The notes: a model not told the origin generated them from the sequence alone. Positions 7,077 to 15,181 are shown, numbered from the stretch's first letter. The stretch: 44,110 nt of DNA from Patescibacteria group bacterium UBA661 (GCA_002299465.1 DBNX01000017.1:1-44110), one strand, 5' to 3'. Translations and numbers: made by a program.

Positions 7077-8648
7077 CTAAGCCAGTCCCGGAAAGAAATC
7101 TTTTTTGATATTTTTAACGCCTAAATCGCGCAGTAGTTTGGTGTAAGCATCCACCATCATCGGTGGTCCAGAAATATACCAAACTCGCTCGAGATAATCA
7201 GGGGCGTGTTTTTTTATAATCTCGGCCGTCAAAAATCCGTACTCATAAAGTGGGATTTTTTCTTTTGCCAACACCGGAATGATTTTCAGTGGTAGAGTTT
7301 GTGTCGATTTCTCCAGCCAATCTTCATAGGCAATCTCCGAAGCAAAATTGTTACAATAAAACAAAATTGTATCCAACTTTGGCACATCGCTAGACATTTG
7401 CATTTGTTCAATTTGACTAATGAATGGCGTTACGCCTATACCACCAGCAATCATGGCTATTTTCTTGTCAGGAAGTGTTGGTAAAAGAAAGTCTCCAGCT
7501 AGCTGGCTAGCAATAATCTTGTCGCCTATTTTCATTTTCCGTAAAGCTTGCTTGTAAGTACTAGTCCTTTCACCTATCCGCACAGTAAAACTTAGAAGTG
7601 GATTAGCGGGAGCGGAAGAAATAGTTAGATAACGTCGCGAACCACGATTATCCGGTGCCTCGTGGGACAACATCCATTCCAGATATTGTCCGGCCCAAAA
7701 ACGCATCCGAGCTGGTTTGTTAAAAGTAAAGACAAAGGTTTCTTTTGCCACTTCGCGAACGGCTACGAGTGGCAAAATTAGTTTTTGTTTCAAGGTTGAG
7801 GGATAGAATAATAGGTTGCCTAAGACCAAGGCCAGTTCGGGTGTCATCTTTATTCCCACTGTCAAAAAAGCGGTTGTCTGAGAAAAGATAGCGACCACGG
7901 CCGCGTAACCCACCTGCAAACCTTTCCGTGGCGGCATAGTAAATGGTTCGGTAAGCATAAAAAAGGCCAAAAATAGACTCGGTCCAGAAAACCAAAAACG
8001 AACTACGGTCTCGTCTGTGATGGTCCCAAAAAAACGCCAGTCCTCAATCAAATAAACTACAAAAGCTACTGTCAGAAAAGTTAAAATCGGAATTTTTTTT
8101 CTTACCTTAGCAACTACCACCACACCCGCGATGAGTAGCGGTATGAATAATTCTCTTTGCCCAATCCACCACGTTGACTCAAAAAACCCAGGAATTGGCA
8201 ATACTTCGTACAAGAGTGCCAATAAAACCAGACCCATGGCGGCCGGATTAAATAGGTGCTGTTTACGCCAAACAAAAATGTATTTAGAAGCGATTGCTAG
8301 TGCCACCACTGCCGCTAATTGCCAAACTTCGCCCACTGCCGTAAGTTGTGGTGGCAAAATAAGAAAGAAGAGAATTAGCCCAGTGATTAGAGCCGATTCG
8401 TGATTGGCGTCTACGTGCCAAAGCTTGCTAAAAATTAAGTTAAGGAGAAGAGCGGTTGCCACCGCCACGATTAGCGCAATTAATTGCTCGGAAGCTCGGT
8501 ACGGTAGCGCCCCCACTGAGCCCAAGAACAGTGAGCAGCCAACCAGAAACAAAAGCGCTAGCGTGACCGTGCGGTACATACTGATACCATCAAGTTTGTG
8601 TTGTCCTAGACGCCACCAATGCAAAGCCGAATAAGCAACTTTTTTCAC
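7077..8648 (-). CDS. Membrane RnfD/NqrB-like domain fused to FNR-type FAD/NAD(P)H reductase
   Basis: A 523-residue fusion. Residues about 25-285 form eight to ten membrane helices resembling NqrB/RnfD (PF03116), including SKYIFVWRKQHLFNPAA (about 121-137) and MLTEPFTMPP (about 231-240). Residues about 290-523 are a ferredoxin-NADP reductase-like module: RRYLTISSAP (338-347) binds FAD, GGIGVTP (402-408) and the C-terminal SGPPMMV (493-499) bind NAD(P)H. The membrane part lacks the S/T-G-A-T flavinylation motif of true NqrB/RnfD. It likely moves electrons from cytosolic NAD(P)H into the membrane and on to the divergent FMN-binding protein. The GTG at 8648 is preferred because TGT-TAGAAT lies seven bases upstream; an in-frame start at 8714 would precede that promoter. 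Confidence 0.85.
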   Translation of the reverse strand: MKKVAYSALHWWRLGQHKLDGISMYRTVTLALLFLVGCSLFLGSVGALPYRASEQLIALIVAVATALLLNLIFSKLWHVDANHESALITGLILFFLILPPQLTAVGEVWQLAAVVALAIASKYIFVWRKQHLFNPAAMGLVLLALLYEVLPIPGFFESTWWIGQRELFIPLLIAGVVVVAKVRKKIPILTFLTVAFVVYLIEDWRFFGTITDETVVRFWFSGPSLFLAFFMLTEPFTMPPRKGLQVGYAAVVAIFSQTTAFLTVGIKMTPELALVLGNLLFYPSTLKQKLILPLVAVREVAKETFVFTFNKPARMRFWAGQYLEWMLSHEAPDNRGSRRYLTISSAPANPLLSFTVRIGERTSTYKQALRKMKIGDKIIASQLAGDFLLPTLPDKKIAMIAGGIGVTPFISQIEQMQMSSDVPKLDTILFYCNNFASEIAYEDWLEKSTQTLPLKIIPVLAKEKIPLYEYGFLTAEIIKKHAPDYLERVWYISGPPMMVDAYTKLLRDLGVKNIKKDFFPGLA

Positions 8649-8655
8649 AAGATAA

Positions 8656-8664
8656 ATTCTAACA
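8656..8664 (-). promoter_or_regulatory. Extended -10 box of the reductase gene
   Basis: TGT-TAGAAT on the minus strand, seven bases before GTG 8648. It is divergent from, and close to, the promoter of the FMN-binding protein, so both halves of the module share one regulatory region. Confidence 0.6.
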
Positions 8665-8672
8665 CAAAACAC

Positions 8673-8700
8673 TTGAGTACTTTTATAAGTAAAGTATAAT
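8673..8700 (+). promoter_or_regulatory. Promoter of the FMN-binding protein-apbE operon
   Basis: TTGAGT (8673-8678) and TATAAT (8695-8700) with 16-bp spacing. The leader to the ATG at 8731 is about 24 nt, without an SD site. Confidence 0.65.
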
Positions 8701-8730
8701 AGCCAAATAATCACTTAATTAAATATCAGT

Positions 8731-9219
8731 ATGCCAATTGTCGTTGTTATTTTGGGGGTAATTATCATCATTATGGGAGTCGCTTTTTTCTTGATTCCAA
8801 GACCAGCTGATGAAGCGGCCTTACCGCCACCAGTTGCCACCGAAGAAAACAATCGTACGGAAACTATGGAAATAGCTGAGGAGCAAACGGTAGAAACTGA
8901 ACCTCTGCCAAGTATAACCCCAGGCACAATTACTCTTCAGGAAAATGTAACTTATTTAACTCCGGCTCGAACTGAACACCAGCTAGCCGTCACTATGACT
9001 GTCGATAACAATAATATAGTGACTGATGTGAACGTTGTCTACGATGAAACCAATGGTTTTTCTAATGGTCACCAAGAGCGTTTTGATGGTCTTTACAAGG
9101 CCGAAGTAATTGGTAAGCCACTATCAGAAATCTCGCTCTCTCGAGTCGGCGGCGCCTCACTCACCACCGATGCCTTCAATGAAGCCGTGCGCAATATGCT
9201 TGAGCCCCAAGTCAACTAA
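8731..9219 (+). CDS. Membrane-anchored FMN-binding domain protein (flavinylation substrate)
   Basis: A 162-residue protein with an N-terminal membrane anchor (2-22), a proline/glutamate-rich linker (24-62) and a C-terminal FMN_bind domain (PF04205, about 64-162), the fold found in NqrC and RnfG. These domains carry FMN linked through a phosphoester to a Thr/Ser in S/T-G-A-T/S. Here the motif reads V-G-G-A-S-L-T-T, with S143 at the acceptor position and Gly replacing the first Ser/Thr. The next gene, seven bases downstream, encodes ApbE, the enzyme that attaches FMN, and the divergent neighbour is an RnfD-like reductase. Role as the extracytoplasmic electron carrier of the module is inferred from this context. 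Confidence 0.8.
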   Translation: MPIVVVILGVIIIIMGVAFFLIPRPADEAALPPPVATEENNRTETMEIAEEQTVETEPLPSITPGTITLQENVTYLTPARTEHQLAVTMTVDNNNIVTDVNVVYDETNGFSNGHQERFDGLYKAEVIGKPLSEISLSRVGGASLTTDAFNEAVRNMLEPQVN

Positions 9220-9226
9220 AAACTCA

Positions 9227-10123
9227 ATGTCGATAGTTCTACCGCCTCTCTCCGCTTTGGGTACTGTCTGGTACGTAGAATTGTTTGATAGTCTCAATCA
9301 AGAAAAGGCGGACGAGACCTCTGGTCTCGTCCGCCTTTTTCTTACCGACTTTGAAGAAAAATACTCTCGCTTCAAACCCCACTCCCTCATCTCCACCCTA
9401 AACAACACCGGCGCCTTAATTAATCCTGACCAAACAACCATTGCCCTGCTCACTCTCGCTCAAAAATTTTACCGCGACACTGGAGGCATCTTTAACCCGC
9501 TCATCGGTGAACACTTACTAGCCCGTGGCTATGATACAAACTACAGCTTTACCCCAAAAACTGAACCGTCAGATTTTCCTTCACCCCTAACCGCCCTCTC
9601 TATTAGTCGAGAAAGTATCAAGCTCACAGCTGGTCAAATTGATTTGGGTGGTTACGGCAAAGGCTGGCTCATTGACCAACTTTCTTTGTTCCTAAGAGAC
9701 CGAGGTTTTCAATATTTTCTTATCAACGGCGGTGGTGATATGTATGCGACCAGTAATTATGATGAACCGATCCCCATCTACCTAGAACATCCCACCTTAC
9801 CCAATACTTACATTGCAGAAACCACACTCAAAAATCAAGGATTTGCTGCCTCAAGTACAGAAAAACGGCGCTGGCAAGTCGCTGGTAAAAAATACTCGCA
9901 CATTGTCGATACCACCAACCCAACCAAAAACTCCTCCGACCTAAATAACGATACCTTTGGCATTTATGTAAAAGCCCCGCTGGCTGTCACCGCTGATGCC
10001 TGGTCAACCACTCTCCTTATTTCAAAACCGGAAACACACCAAGCATTGCTTACCCAAGAGCAAGTAACGCACGCTACCTTTAATGTCCAAAGTGGGACTC
10101 TGATTTCCAGTCCTAATTTCTAA
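9227..10123 (+). CDS. apbE: FAD:protein FMN transferase (ApbE)
   Basis: A 298-residue ApbE-family enzyme, which transfers FMN from FAD to Thr/Ser of target proteins. Motifs in order: LGTVWYVELF (11-20), FEEKYSRFKPHS (42-53), GQIDLGGYGKGWLID (136-150), INGGGDMY (166-173), HIVDTTNP (225-232) and ADAWSTTLLIS (256-266, Mg-binding D257 and T261). It begins almost at the first catalytic-domain strand: no signal peptide or lipobox is present, unlike most ApbE proteins. The ATG at 9227, seven bases after the upstream gene, is preferred; a longer in-frame start would overlap that gene. Codons 26-38 contain a strong terminator-like hairpin. Confidence 0.92.
   Translation: MSIVLPPLSALGTVWYVELFDSLNQEKADETSGLVRLFLTDFEEKYSRFKPHSLISTLNNTGALINPDQTTIALLTLAQKFYRDTGGIFNPLIGEHLLARGYDTNYSFTPKTEPSDFPSPLTALSISRESIKLTAGQIDLGGYGKGWLIDQLSLFLRDRGFQYFLINGGGDMYATSNYDEPIPIYLEHPTLPNTYIAETTLKNQGFAASSTEKRRWQVAGKKYSHIVDTTNPTKNSSDLNNDTFGIYVKAPLAVTADAWSTTLLISKPETHQALLTQEQVTHATFNVQSGTLISSPNF
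9303..9340 (+). terminator. Terminator-like hairpin inside apbE
   Basis: A perfect 17-bp stem (9303-9319 with 9323-9339), GC-rich core GGCGGACGAGACC, 3-nt TCT loop, and a T-run TTTTT closing the right arm. It has all marks of an intrinsic terminator yet lies in frame within the apbE coding sequence. Confidence 0.7.
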
Positions 10124-10141
10124 CACCCCTCACCAATAATC

Positions 10142-10387
10142 TTACAACAAAATCGTTACTTGATTCTGACTAACTTCCAACGTACCTGAAGTCAAAGAAA
10201 ATTTTTCACTAGACCCATCTTCTTTACGCACAGTAATTACTCCCCCCTTAAGGGCAGTCATCAGCGGTGCGTGATTGGCTAAAATTGTCATCTCGCCTTC
10301 GCTCCCCGGCACCGTTACCGAAATTACCGATCCAGCAAAAACGGGTGAATCGACACGAGCAATTGTAAGTTGTAACTGTTTAGACAT
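10142..10387 (-). CDS. atpC: ATP synthase epsilon subunit, truncated to the beta-sandwich domain
   Basis: An 81-residue protein equal to the N-terminal beta-sandwich of F1 epsilon (VPGSEGEMTILANHAPLMTALKGGVITV is the family core). The C-terminal helical hairpin, which in other bacteria inhibits ATP hydrolysis, is missing: the reading frame ends at VTILL, where the helices would begin, and no remnant follows before the convergent apbE gene 18 bp away. The shortened form should still join the rotor to the c-ring but cannot give epsilon-type inhibition. Last gene of the ATP synthase operon, eight bases after the unknown gene; AT-rich start context, no SD. Confidence 0.93.
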   Translation of the reverse strand: MSKQLQLTIARVDSPVFAGSVISVTVPGSEGEMTILANHAPLMTALKGGVITVRKEDGSSEKFSLTSGTLEVSQNQVTILL

Positions 10388-10395
10388 AAATTTTT

Positions 10396-10725
10396 TTATT
10401 TCTCTTCTAGCTGGGCGGCTTTTCTGGCAAAAAGTACAATTTTATTTCCCCCGATGTATTTGCCATTAACTTCAATCCGACAAGCATTACCAAACAAATG
10501 CCAAGCCGAACCGAGAGTAACTTTAATCATATCGTCACCATAAGGAAAAGTAAAAACTGAACCCATGGCCCGAGACGCTGCCACGTCCGTCATATTGTAG
10601 ATGTTCTCCAACATAACCTCGTCATTGATCGTAATTTTTTCAAGAGAATCACCCGACCAGCTCCAACCGTTCTCTACGGTAATCTGATTATTGTCCCAAT
10701 TTGCTTGCCAGGTTTTTACGTTCAT
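10396..10725 (-). CDS. Unknown protein embedded in the ATP synthase operon
   Basis: A 109-residue, Trp-rich, beta-strand-rich soluble protein that I cannot assign. It has two similar halves: ITVENGWSWSGDSLEKITIN near the start and MIKVTLGSAWHLFGNACRI near residue 70, suggesting a small beta-sandwich. One Cys (C82) and no transmembrane helix or signal peptide. It lies eight bases after atpD and eight before atpC, so it is co-transcribed and probably translationally coupled with F1 genes. A role in F1 assembly or regulation, perhaps replacing the missing epsilon C-terminus, is possible but speculative. Confidence 0.75.
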   Translation of the reverse strand: MNVKTWQANWDNNQITVENGWSWSGDSLEKITINDEVMLENIYNMTDVAASRAMGSVFTFPYGDDMIKVTLGSAWHLFGNACRIEVNGKYIGGNKIVLFARKAAQLEEK

Positions 10726-10733
10726 AATTAGAT

Positions 10734-12119
10734 TTACTGCGTAACTTCATCGATACCACCTTTCATGTAGAAAGCCGATTCATTCTTATCATCGTGCTTA
10801 CCATCGAGAATCTCACCAAAACCACGCACGGTATCAGCCAGTGAAACATACTTACCGGGCGAACCAGTGAAAACTTCCGCAACTGAGAACGGCTGCGACA
10901 TAAAGCGTTGAATTTTGCGCGCTCGATAGACTGTCTGCTTATCCTCTTCCGACAGTTCTTCAATACCAAGAATAGCGATAATATCTTGCAAATCTTTGTA
11001 ACGCTGGAGAGTTTGTTTTACCCCTTGCGCCACTCGGTAGTGTTCCGTACCAACAATCTGCGGATCAAGAGCGGAAGAATTACTTTCGAGTGGGTCTATC
11101 GCTGGATAAATACCAAGTGAAGCCAATTGTCGAGAGAGTACCACGGTGGAATCGAGGTGGGAGAAAGTCGTGGCTGGGGCCGGGTCGGTAAGGTCGTCCG
11201 CTGGTACATAAACCGCCTGCACCGAAGTAATAGAACCTTTGTTGGTCGAAGTGATACGTTCTTGCATCTTACCCATTTCTTCAGCGAGCGTCGGTTGGTA
11301 ACCCACAGCTGATGACACGCGACCGAGTAGTGAAGAAACTTCTTGACCTGCCTGCGTGAAGCGAAAGACATTATCCATAAAGAACAGTACGTCCTTACCT
11401 CCCTCATCGCGCAAGGCCTCAGCCATCGTTAAGCCCGTCAGCCCCACTCGGGCGCGGGCGCCTGGCACTTCATTCATCTGCCCAAACACCAACGCTGTCT
11501 TGTTGAGTACTCCAGAATCTTTCATTTCATGATAAAGATCGTTACCTTCTCGCACACGCTCACCTACTCCCGCAAAGACTGAGTACCCGCCGTGTTCTGA
11601 GGCAACATTGTGAATAAGCTCTTGAATCAAAACTGTCTTACCTACTCCCGCTCCACCGAACAGACCAACTTTCCCGCCTTTGATAAAAGGCGCGAGTAGG
11701 TCGACTGATTTAATACCAGTTTCAAACACTTCAGTTTTGGTGGACTGTTCGACAAAAGCTGGTGCCTCTTGGTGAATGGCTCGCTTGGGCGAATCAGTAA
11801 TTGCCCCCTTCCCGTCTAGGGTGTCACCAAGCACATTGAAAAGCCGTCCGAGTGATTTGGGACCAACCGGCACAGCAATTCCCGAACCAGTATCAACGAC
11901 TTCCATTCCCCGCTCCAAGCCCTGTGTGTCTTGCATCGCCACGGCCCTTACCCGATCCAATCCAACGTGTTGGGCTACTTCAAGAGTTATGGATTCACCG
12001 TTTGCTTTAGTCACCTTTAAGGCCTGTAAGATAGCCGGCACCCCATCCTTAAAATAAACATCCACCACCGGACCGATGATTTGGGTAATAACTCCTGCCG
12101 CTTTTGGTTCTTTTGTCAT
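10734..12119 (-). CDS. atpD: ATP synthase F1 beta subunit
   Basis: The 461-residue catalytic subunit of F1. The P-loop GGAGVGKT is at 155-162, the catalytic glutamate follows in VGERVREGND, and the Walker B strand reads VLFFMDNVFRFTQAG. The lever region GIEELSEEDK (DELSEED-like) contacts gamma. Length matches the family. It follows atpG after a 125-bp gap containing a hairpin (12194-12229), and is followed eight bases later by the unknown 109-residue gene. There is no SD site before the ATG; the upstream bases are AT-rich. Confidence 0.98.
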   Translation of the reverse strand: MTKEPKAAGVITQIIGPVVDVYFKDGVPAILQALKVTKANGESITLEVAQHVGLDRVRAVAMQDTQGLERGMEVVDTGSGIAVPVGPKSLGRLFNVLGDTLDGKGAITDSPKRAIHQEAPAFVEQSTKTEVFETGIKSVDLLAPFIKGGKVGLFGGAGVGKTVLIQELIHNVASEHGGYSVFAGVGERVREGNDLYHEMKDSGVLNKTALVFGQMNEVPGARARVGLTGLTMAEALRDEGGKDVLFFMDNVFRFTQAGQEVSSLLGRVSSAVGYQPTLAEEMGKMQERITSTNKGSITSVQAVYVPADDLTDPAPATTFSHLDSTVVLSRQLASLGIYPAIDPLESNSSALDPQIVGTEHYRVAQGVKQTLQRYKDLQDIIAILGIEELSEEDKQTVYRARKIQRFMSQPFSVAEVFTGSPGKYVSLADTVRGFGEILDGKHDDKNESAFYMKGGIDEVTQ

Positions 12120-12193
12120 AAACTTGAAGTTAGTTTTAGTTAATAACGTTTGTTTAGTAATTCACTCTGTGCTCGTACTCTGTGCTTGGTACC

Positions 12194-12229
12194 GCCGAGT
12201 GATAAAGGTCTCTTCCCTTATCACTCGGC
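12194..12229 (-). repeat. Intergenic hairpin between atpG and atpD
   Basis: Exact 12-bp arms (GCCGAGTGATAA, 12194-12205, and 12218-12229) around a 12-nt loop, without a T-run. It could stabilise or process the mRNA and so set atpG to atpD expression. Confidence 0.6.
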
Positions 12230-12244
12230 ACTAACCCGACGTCT

Positions 12245-13150
12245 CTACCGCATCGCCTCGGCGCCAGCGGTGATTTCAGATATTTCGGCTGTAATTTTGG
12301 CTTGACGAGCTTTATTGAATTTAATGGTCAGAGACTTTACCACTTCTTTGCTTTTATCAGTAGCATTCTTCATCGCCACCATTCGCGCGGAATGTTCTGA
12401 CGCCTTACTTTCAAGCAGGGCGTAAAAAATAATAATTTGCACCAACTGCGGTATCAGTACATCAAAAACTGTCTTGGCATTAGGTTCAATCGTATGGTCA
12501 ATAACTTCATCTGGTAACACGACATCATCACTAAACTTACCAGTCTTGGGACGAATACCGCGCATAATGTAATGTACTTCCGCTGGATCAAGCGGCAGCG
12601 CCTGTCGTAGGGTTGGCTCTTGCTCAAAAGTGGAAAGGAAGTTTTGGTAAACAACTTCAACTTTGGCGTAAGTAGCATCTGCAGCGAAGGCGGTAATAAC
12701 TTTATCCGCAATTTCATAAGCATCAGCCACCGTCACATCATCGCCAACATTTGTGTAATGTCCCAGTAAAGTGATGTTCTCTCGATGAGCAAACTCTACC
12801 GCTTTGCGACCAATCGCCACCATAGCAAACTCAACCTTTGCCGCCTTAAGCTCCTCCACTTTTTTAAGTACGGCACTATTAACACTTCCTGCCAAACCCT
12901 TATCGCTAGTCACTACCACCAAGAGACGCTTGCCTGTCTCGCGTTTACTTGCTAACGGGTGGGTTGTCAAGGCCTCAGATTGTGCCACTCGCGTCAATAT
13001 TTTCATCGCCGCGTGAACATAGGGTCGGCTCTGGAAAGCTCTTTCCTGACTTTTGCGCATTTTCACTGCCGACACTGACTCCATTGCCTTGGTGACTTTA
13101 CCAGTTTTTTTGGTGGCAGTTATTTTATTTTTGATTTGCTTGAGAGCCAT
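12245..13150 (-). CDS. atpG: ATP synthase F1 gamma subunit
   Basis: The 301-residue central rotor shaft of F1. The N-terminal helix (IKNKITATKKTGKVTKAMESVSAVKM) and the C-terminal helix (ARMVAMKNATDKSKEVVKSLTIKFNKARQA) form the coiled coil inside the alpha/beta ring; ARMVAMKNATDN-like residues are the family signature. The middle Rossmann-like part (LLVVVTSDKGLAGSVN) is also typical. Both ends and the total length are intact. It begins 24 bases after the stop of atpA and has no SD site. Confidence 0.97.
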   Translation of the reverse strand: MALKQIKNKITATKKTGKVTKAMESVSAVKMRKSQERAFQSRPYVHAAMKILTRVAQSEALTTHPLASKRETGKRLLVVVTSDKGLAGSVNSAVLKKVEELKAAKVEFAMVAIGRKAVEFAHRENITLLGHYTNVGDDVTVADAYEIADKVITAFAADATYAKVEVVYQNFLSTFEQEPTLRQALPLDPAEVHYIMRGIRPKTGKFSDDVVLPDEVIDHTIEPNAKTVFDVLIPQLVQIIIFYALLESKASEHSARMVAMKNATDKSKEVVKSLTIKFNKARQAKITAEISEITAGAEAMR

Positions 13151-13174
13151 GCAATTATGCTACTAACTGGTAAT

Positions 13175-14743
13175 TTAGAATTGATTATAGTATTGCTTGT
13201 GAGCTTCTTTGAAGTCGGCAATCGCCACGTTTAGCTGACCGCTAGTGTCTTCCGTCAAATCTCGACCAGTCTCAATGGTGGTTAGAATCTCTGGTCGATC
13301 GCGTTCGAGAAAAGCCAGGAAGGACTCCTCAATCAACCGCACGTTGTTGGCTTCCGCTCCTGCCAACAAACCGTTATTAGCACCATAGATTGATGCAACT
13401 TGTTTGTAAAAAGGCATCGGATTACCTTGGGCTTGTTTAAGTAACTCAACATACCGCCGACCACTTTCAATTCTTTTTTTGGTGTCTTCATCTAGGTCTG
13501 AAGCAAACTGCATAAACGCTTCCAGTTCACGAAACTGCGCCAACTCTAGCCGGATTTTGCCAGAAACTTTTTTCATCGCTTTAGTCTGGGCTGAAGAACC
13601 CACGCGCGAAACAGAAATACCAACATTTAAAGCTGGGCGAATTCCCTTGTTAAACAAATCTGTCTCGAGAAAGATTTGACCATCAGTAATTGAAATAACG
13701 TTGGTAGGAATATAAGCGGCCACGTCACCTTCCTGGGTCTCGATAATCGGCAGAGCCGTAATTGAACCGCCGCCTAGTTCTTTGGAAAGTTTTGCGGAAC
13801 GTTCCAGAAGACGTGAGTGTAGGTAAAAAATATCACCCGGATACGCTTCTCGTCCCGGTGGACGACGAAGCAAAAGTGACATTTGGCGATAAGCCACGGC
13901 GTGCTTGGAAAGATCATCAAACACCACCAGCACGTCTTTGCCTTGCTCCATAAAATATTCACCAATCGCCACTCCAGAGAAAGGAGCCAAGAAAAGCATT
14001 GGTGACGCCTCAGCGGCCGAAGCAGCAACAATAACCGTATACTCAAGTGCTCCCGCCGCTTCGAGCTTGGCCATAATGCTGGCGGTCTTAGAACGCTTTT
14101 GTCCAATAGCGACATAAATACAAATTGGGCGCTTGTCTTTTGGTTCGTACTTTTGATTGATGATGGTGTCAATCGCAATTGTCGTTTTGCCAGTACCACG
14201 ATCACCAATGATGAGCTCTCTCTGTCCTCGACCAATTGGAATCATCGAATCAATCGCCTTCACACCGGTGTGAATCGGCTCATTTACAGACGAGCGGTCC
14301 ATTACGCCGTAAGCCACTCGTTCAATCGGCATATTCTTTTTTGCCGTGATTGTCCCCTTGCCATCAATGGCTTCACCGAGCGCATTAACGACTCGCCCGA
14401 CAATCTCCTCGCCCACCGGAACCGACAGTAGCTTCCCGGTCCGCCGTACCACCATCCCCTCCTTGACGAGACTGCTTTCCCCCAACACCACCACTTTTAC
14501 CGTATCTTCCTCCAGATTGAGTACAAGCCCAAAGAGAACTACGCTACGCTTCATGGCGGTTTCCAGTGATTCTCCTCCACTGGTCTCAAACAGCACCATT
14601 TCCATCATCTGGGCTTTTTCCAGACCTTCAATTTCAGCCACACCATCACCCACCGAAACTACTACCCCCACCTCTTCTGGTTTGGCAGTTACGTTAAGTG
14701 ACTCAATCTCTTTTTTAATACGGTCAATAATTACAGTACTCAT
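13175..14743 (-). CDS. atpA: ATP synthase F1 alpha subunit
   Basis: A 522-residue non-catalytic nucleotide-binding subunit of F1. The P-loop GDRGTGKT is at 180-187, and the alpha-specific arginine finger region is in LNVGISVSRVGSSAQ. Near residues 53-67 there is a short extra loop (ETSGGESLETAMKRS) in the beta-barrel domain, compared with the usual bacterial alpha sequence. The C-terminal helical bundle is complete. The start at 14743 has the AT-rich context AAAAAATTTATG, shared with atpC, in place of an SD. Confidence 0.98.
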   Translation of the reverse strand: MSTVIIDRIKKEIESLNVTAKPEEVGVVVSVGDGVAEIEGLEKAQMMEMVLFETSGGESLETAMKRSVVLFGLVLNLEEDTVKVVVLGESSLVKEGMVVRRTGKLLSVPVGEEIVGRVVNALGEAIDGKGTITAKKNMPIERVAYGVMDRSSVNEPIHTGVKAIDSMIPIGRGQRELIIGDRGTGKTTIAIDTIINQKYEPKDKRPICIYVAIGQKRSKTASIMAKLEAAGALEYTVIVAASAAEASPMLFLAPFSGVAIGEYFMEQGKDVLVVFDDLSKHAVAYRQMSLLLRRPPGREAYPGDIFYLHSRLLERSAKLSKELGGGSITALPIIETQEGDVAAYIPTNVISITDGQIFLETDLFNKGIRPALNVGISVSRVGSSAQTKAMKKVSGKIRLELAQFRELEAFMQFASDLDEDTKKRIESGRRYVELLKQAQGNPMPFYKQVASIYGANNGLLAGAEANNVRLIEESFLAFLERDRPEILTTIETGRDLTEDTSGQLNVAIADFKEAHKQYYNQF

Positions 14744-14788
14744 AAATTTTTTGCGTAATTAATAATTTTAAGTGGATAGGGTTTTGGT

Positions 14789-15172
14789 TTACTTGGTAAT
14801 CTTCTCGTAAAGGTTGATTAGAGTCCGTTTATAACTCTTGTCGATAAGCTGACCCCGCACTCGCAATGAAAAGCCGCCGCCAAGAGTTTTATCAATTTTA
14901 ACAAGATACGACTCGTCAGTAGCCCCCAGGAGAGTCAGAGCTTCCTTGATAGCAACGTCTAAGTGCTTATGGTCAGCATCGGCAACTACGACTTGAGGCG
15001 AGGTCCTTTCTAGTTTATTAACTAACTCGCGCTTGGCTGTCTTTAGTATCTGCGACCACAAACGCGAGTGTCCCCGACTTTGCAAAAGCATCTTTAAATT
15101 AGCTAGAGCTGTTTCAGGGCTAACTCCAGCTAAGATATTTTCTACTAAGGCAGTTGCGTAAACGTTTTTCAT
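14789..15172 (-). CDS. atpH: ATP synthase F1 delta subunit
   Basis: A 127-residue delta subunit (OSCP family), shorter than the usual 170-180 residues, so the N-terminal six-helix bundle is reduced. The C-terminal signature is clear: LVKIDKTLGGGFSLRVRGQLIDKSYKRTLINL matches the conserved G-G-x-x-I/L-R-x-x-x-x-I/L-D-x-S region. It ties the peripheral stalk (b) to the top of F1. It begins about nine bases after atpF. Confidence 0.9.
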   Translation of the reverse strand: MKNVYATALVENILAGVSPETALANLKMLLQSRGHSRLWSQILKTAKRELVNKLERTSPQVVVADADHKHLDVAIKEALTLLGATDESYLVKIDKTLGGGFSLRVRGQLIDKSYKRTLINLYEKITK

Positions 15173-15181
15173 ATAACTAGC

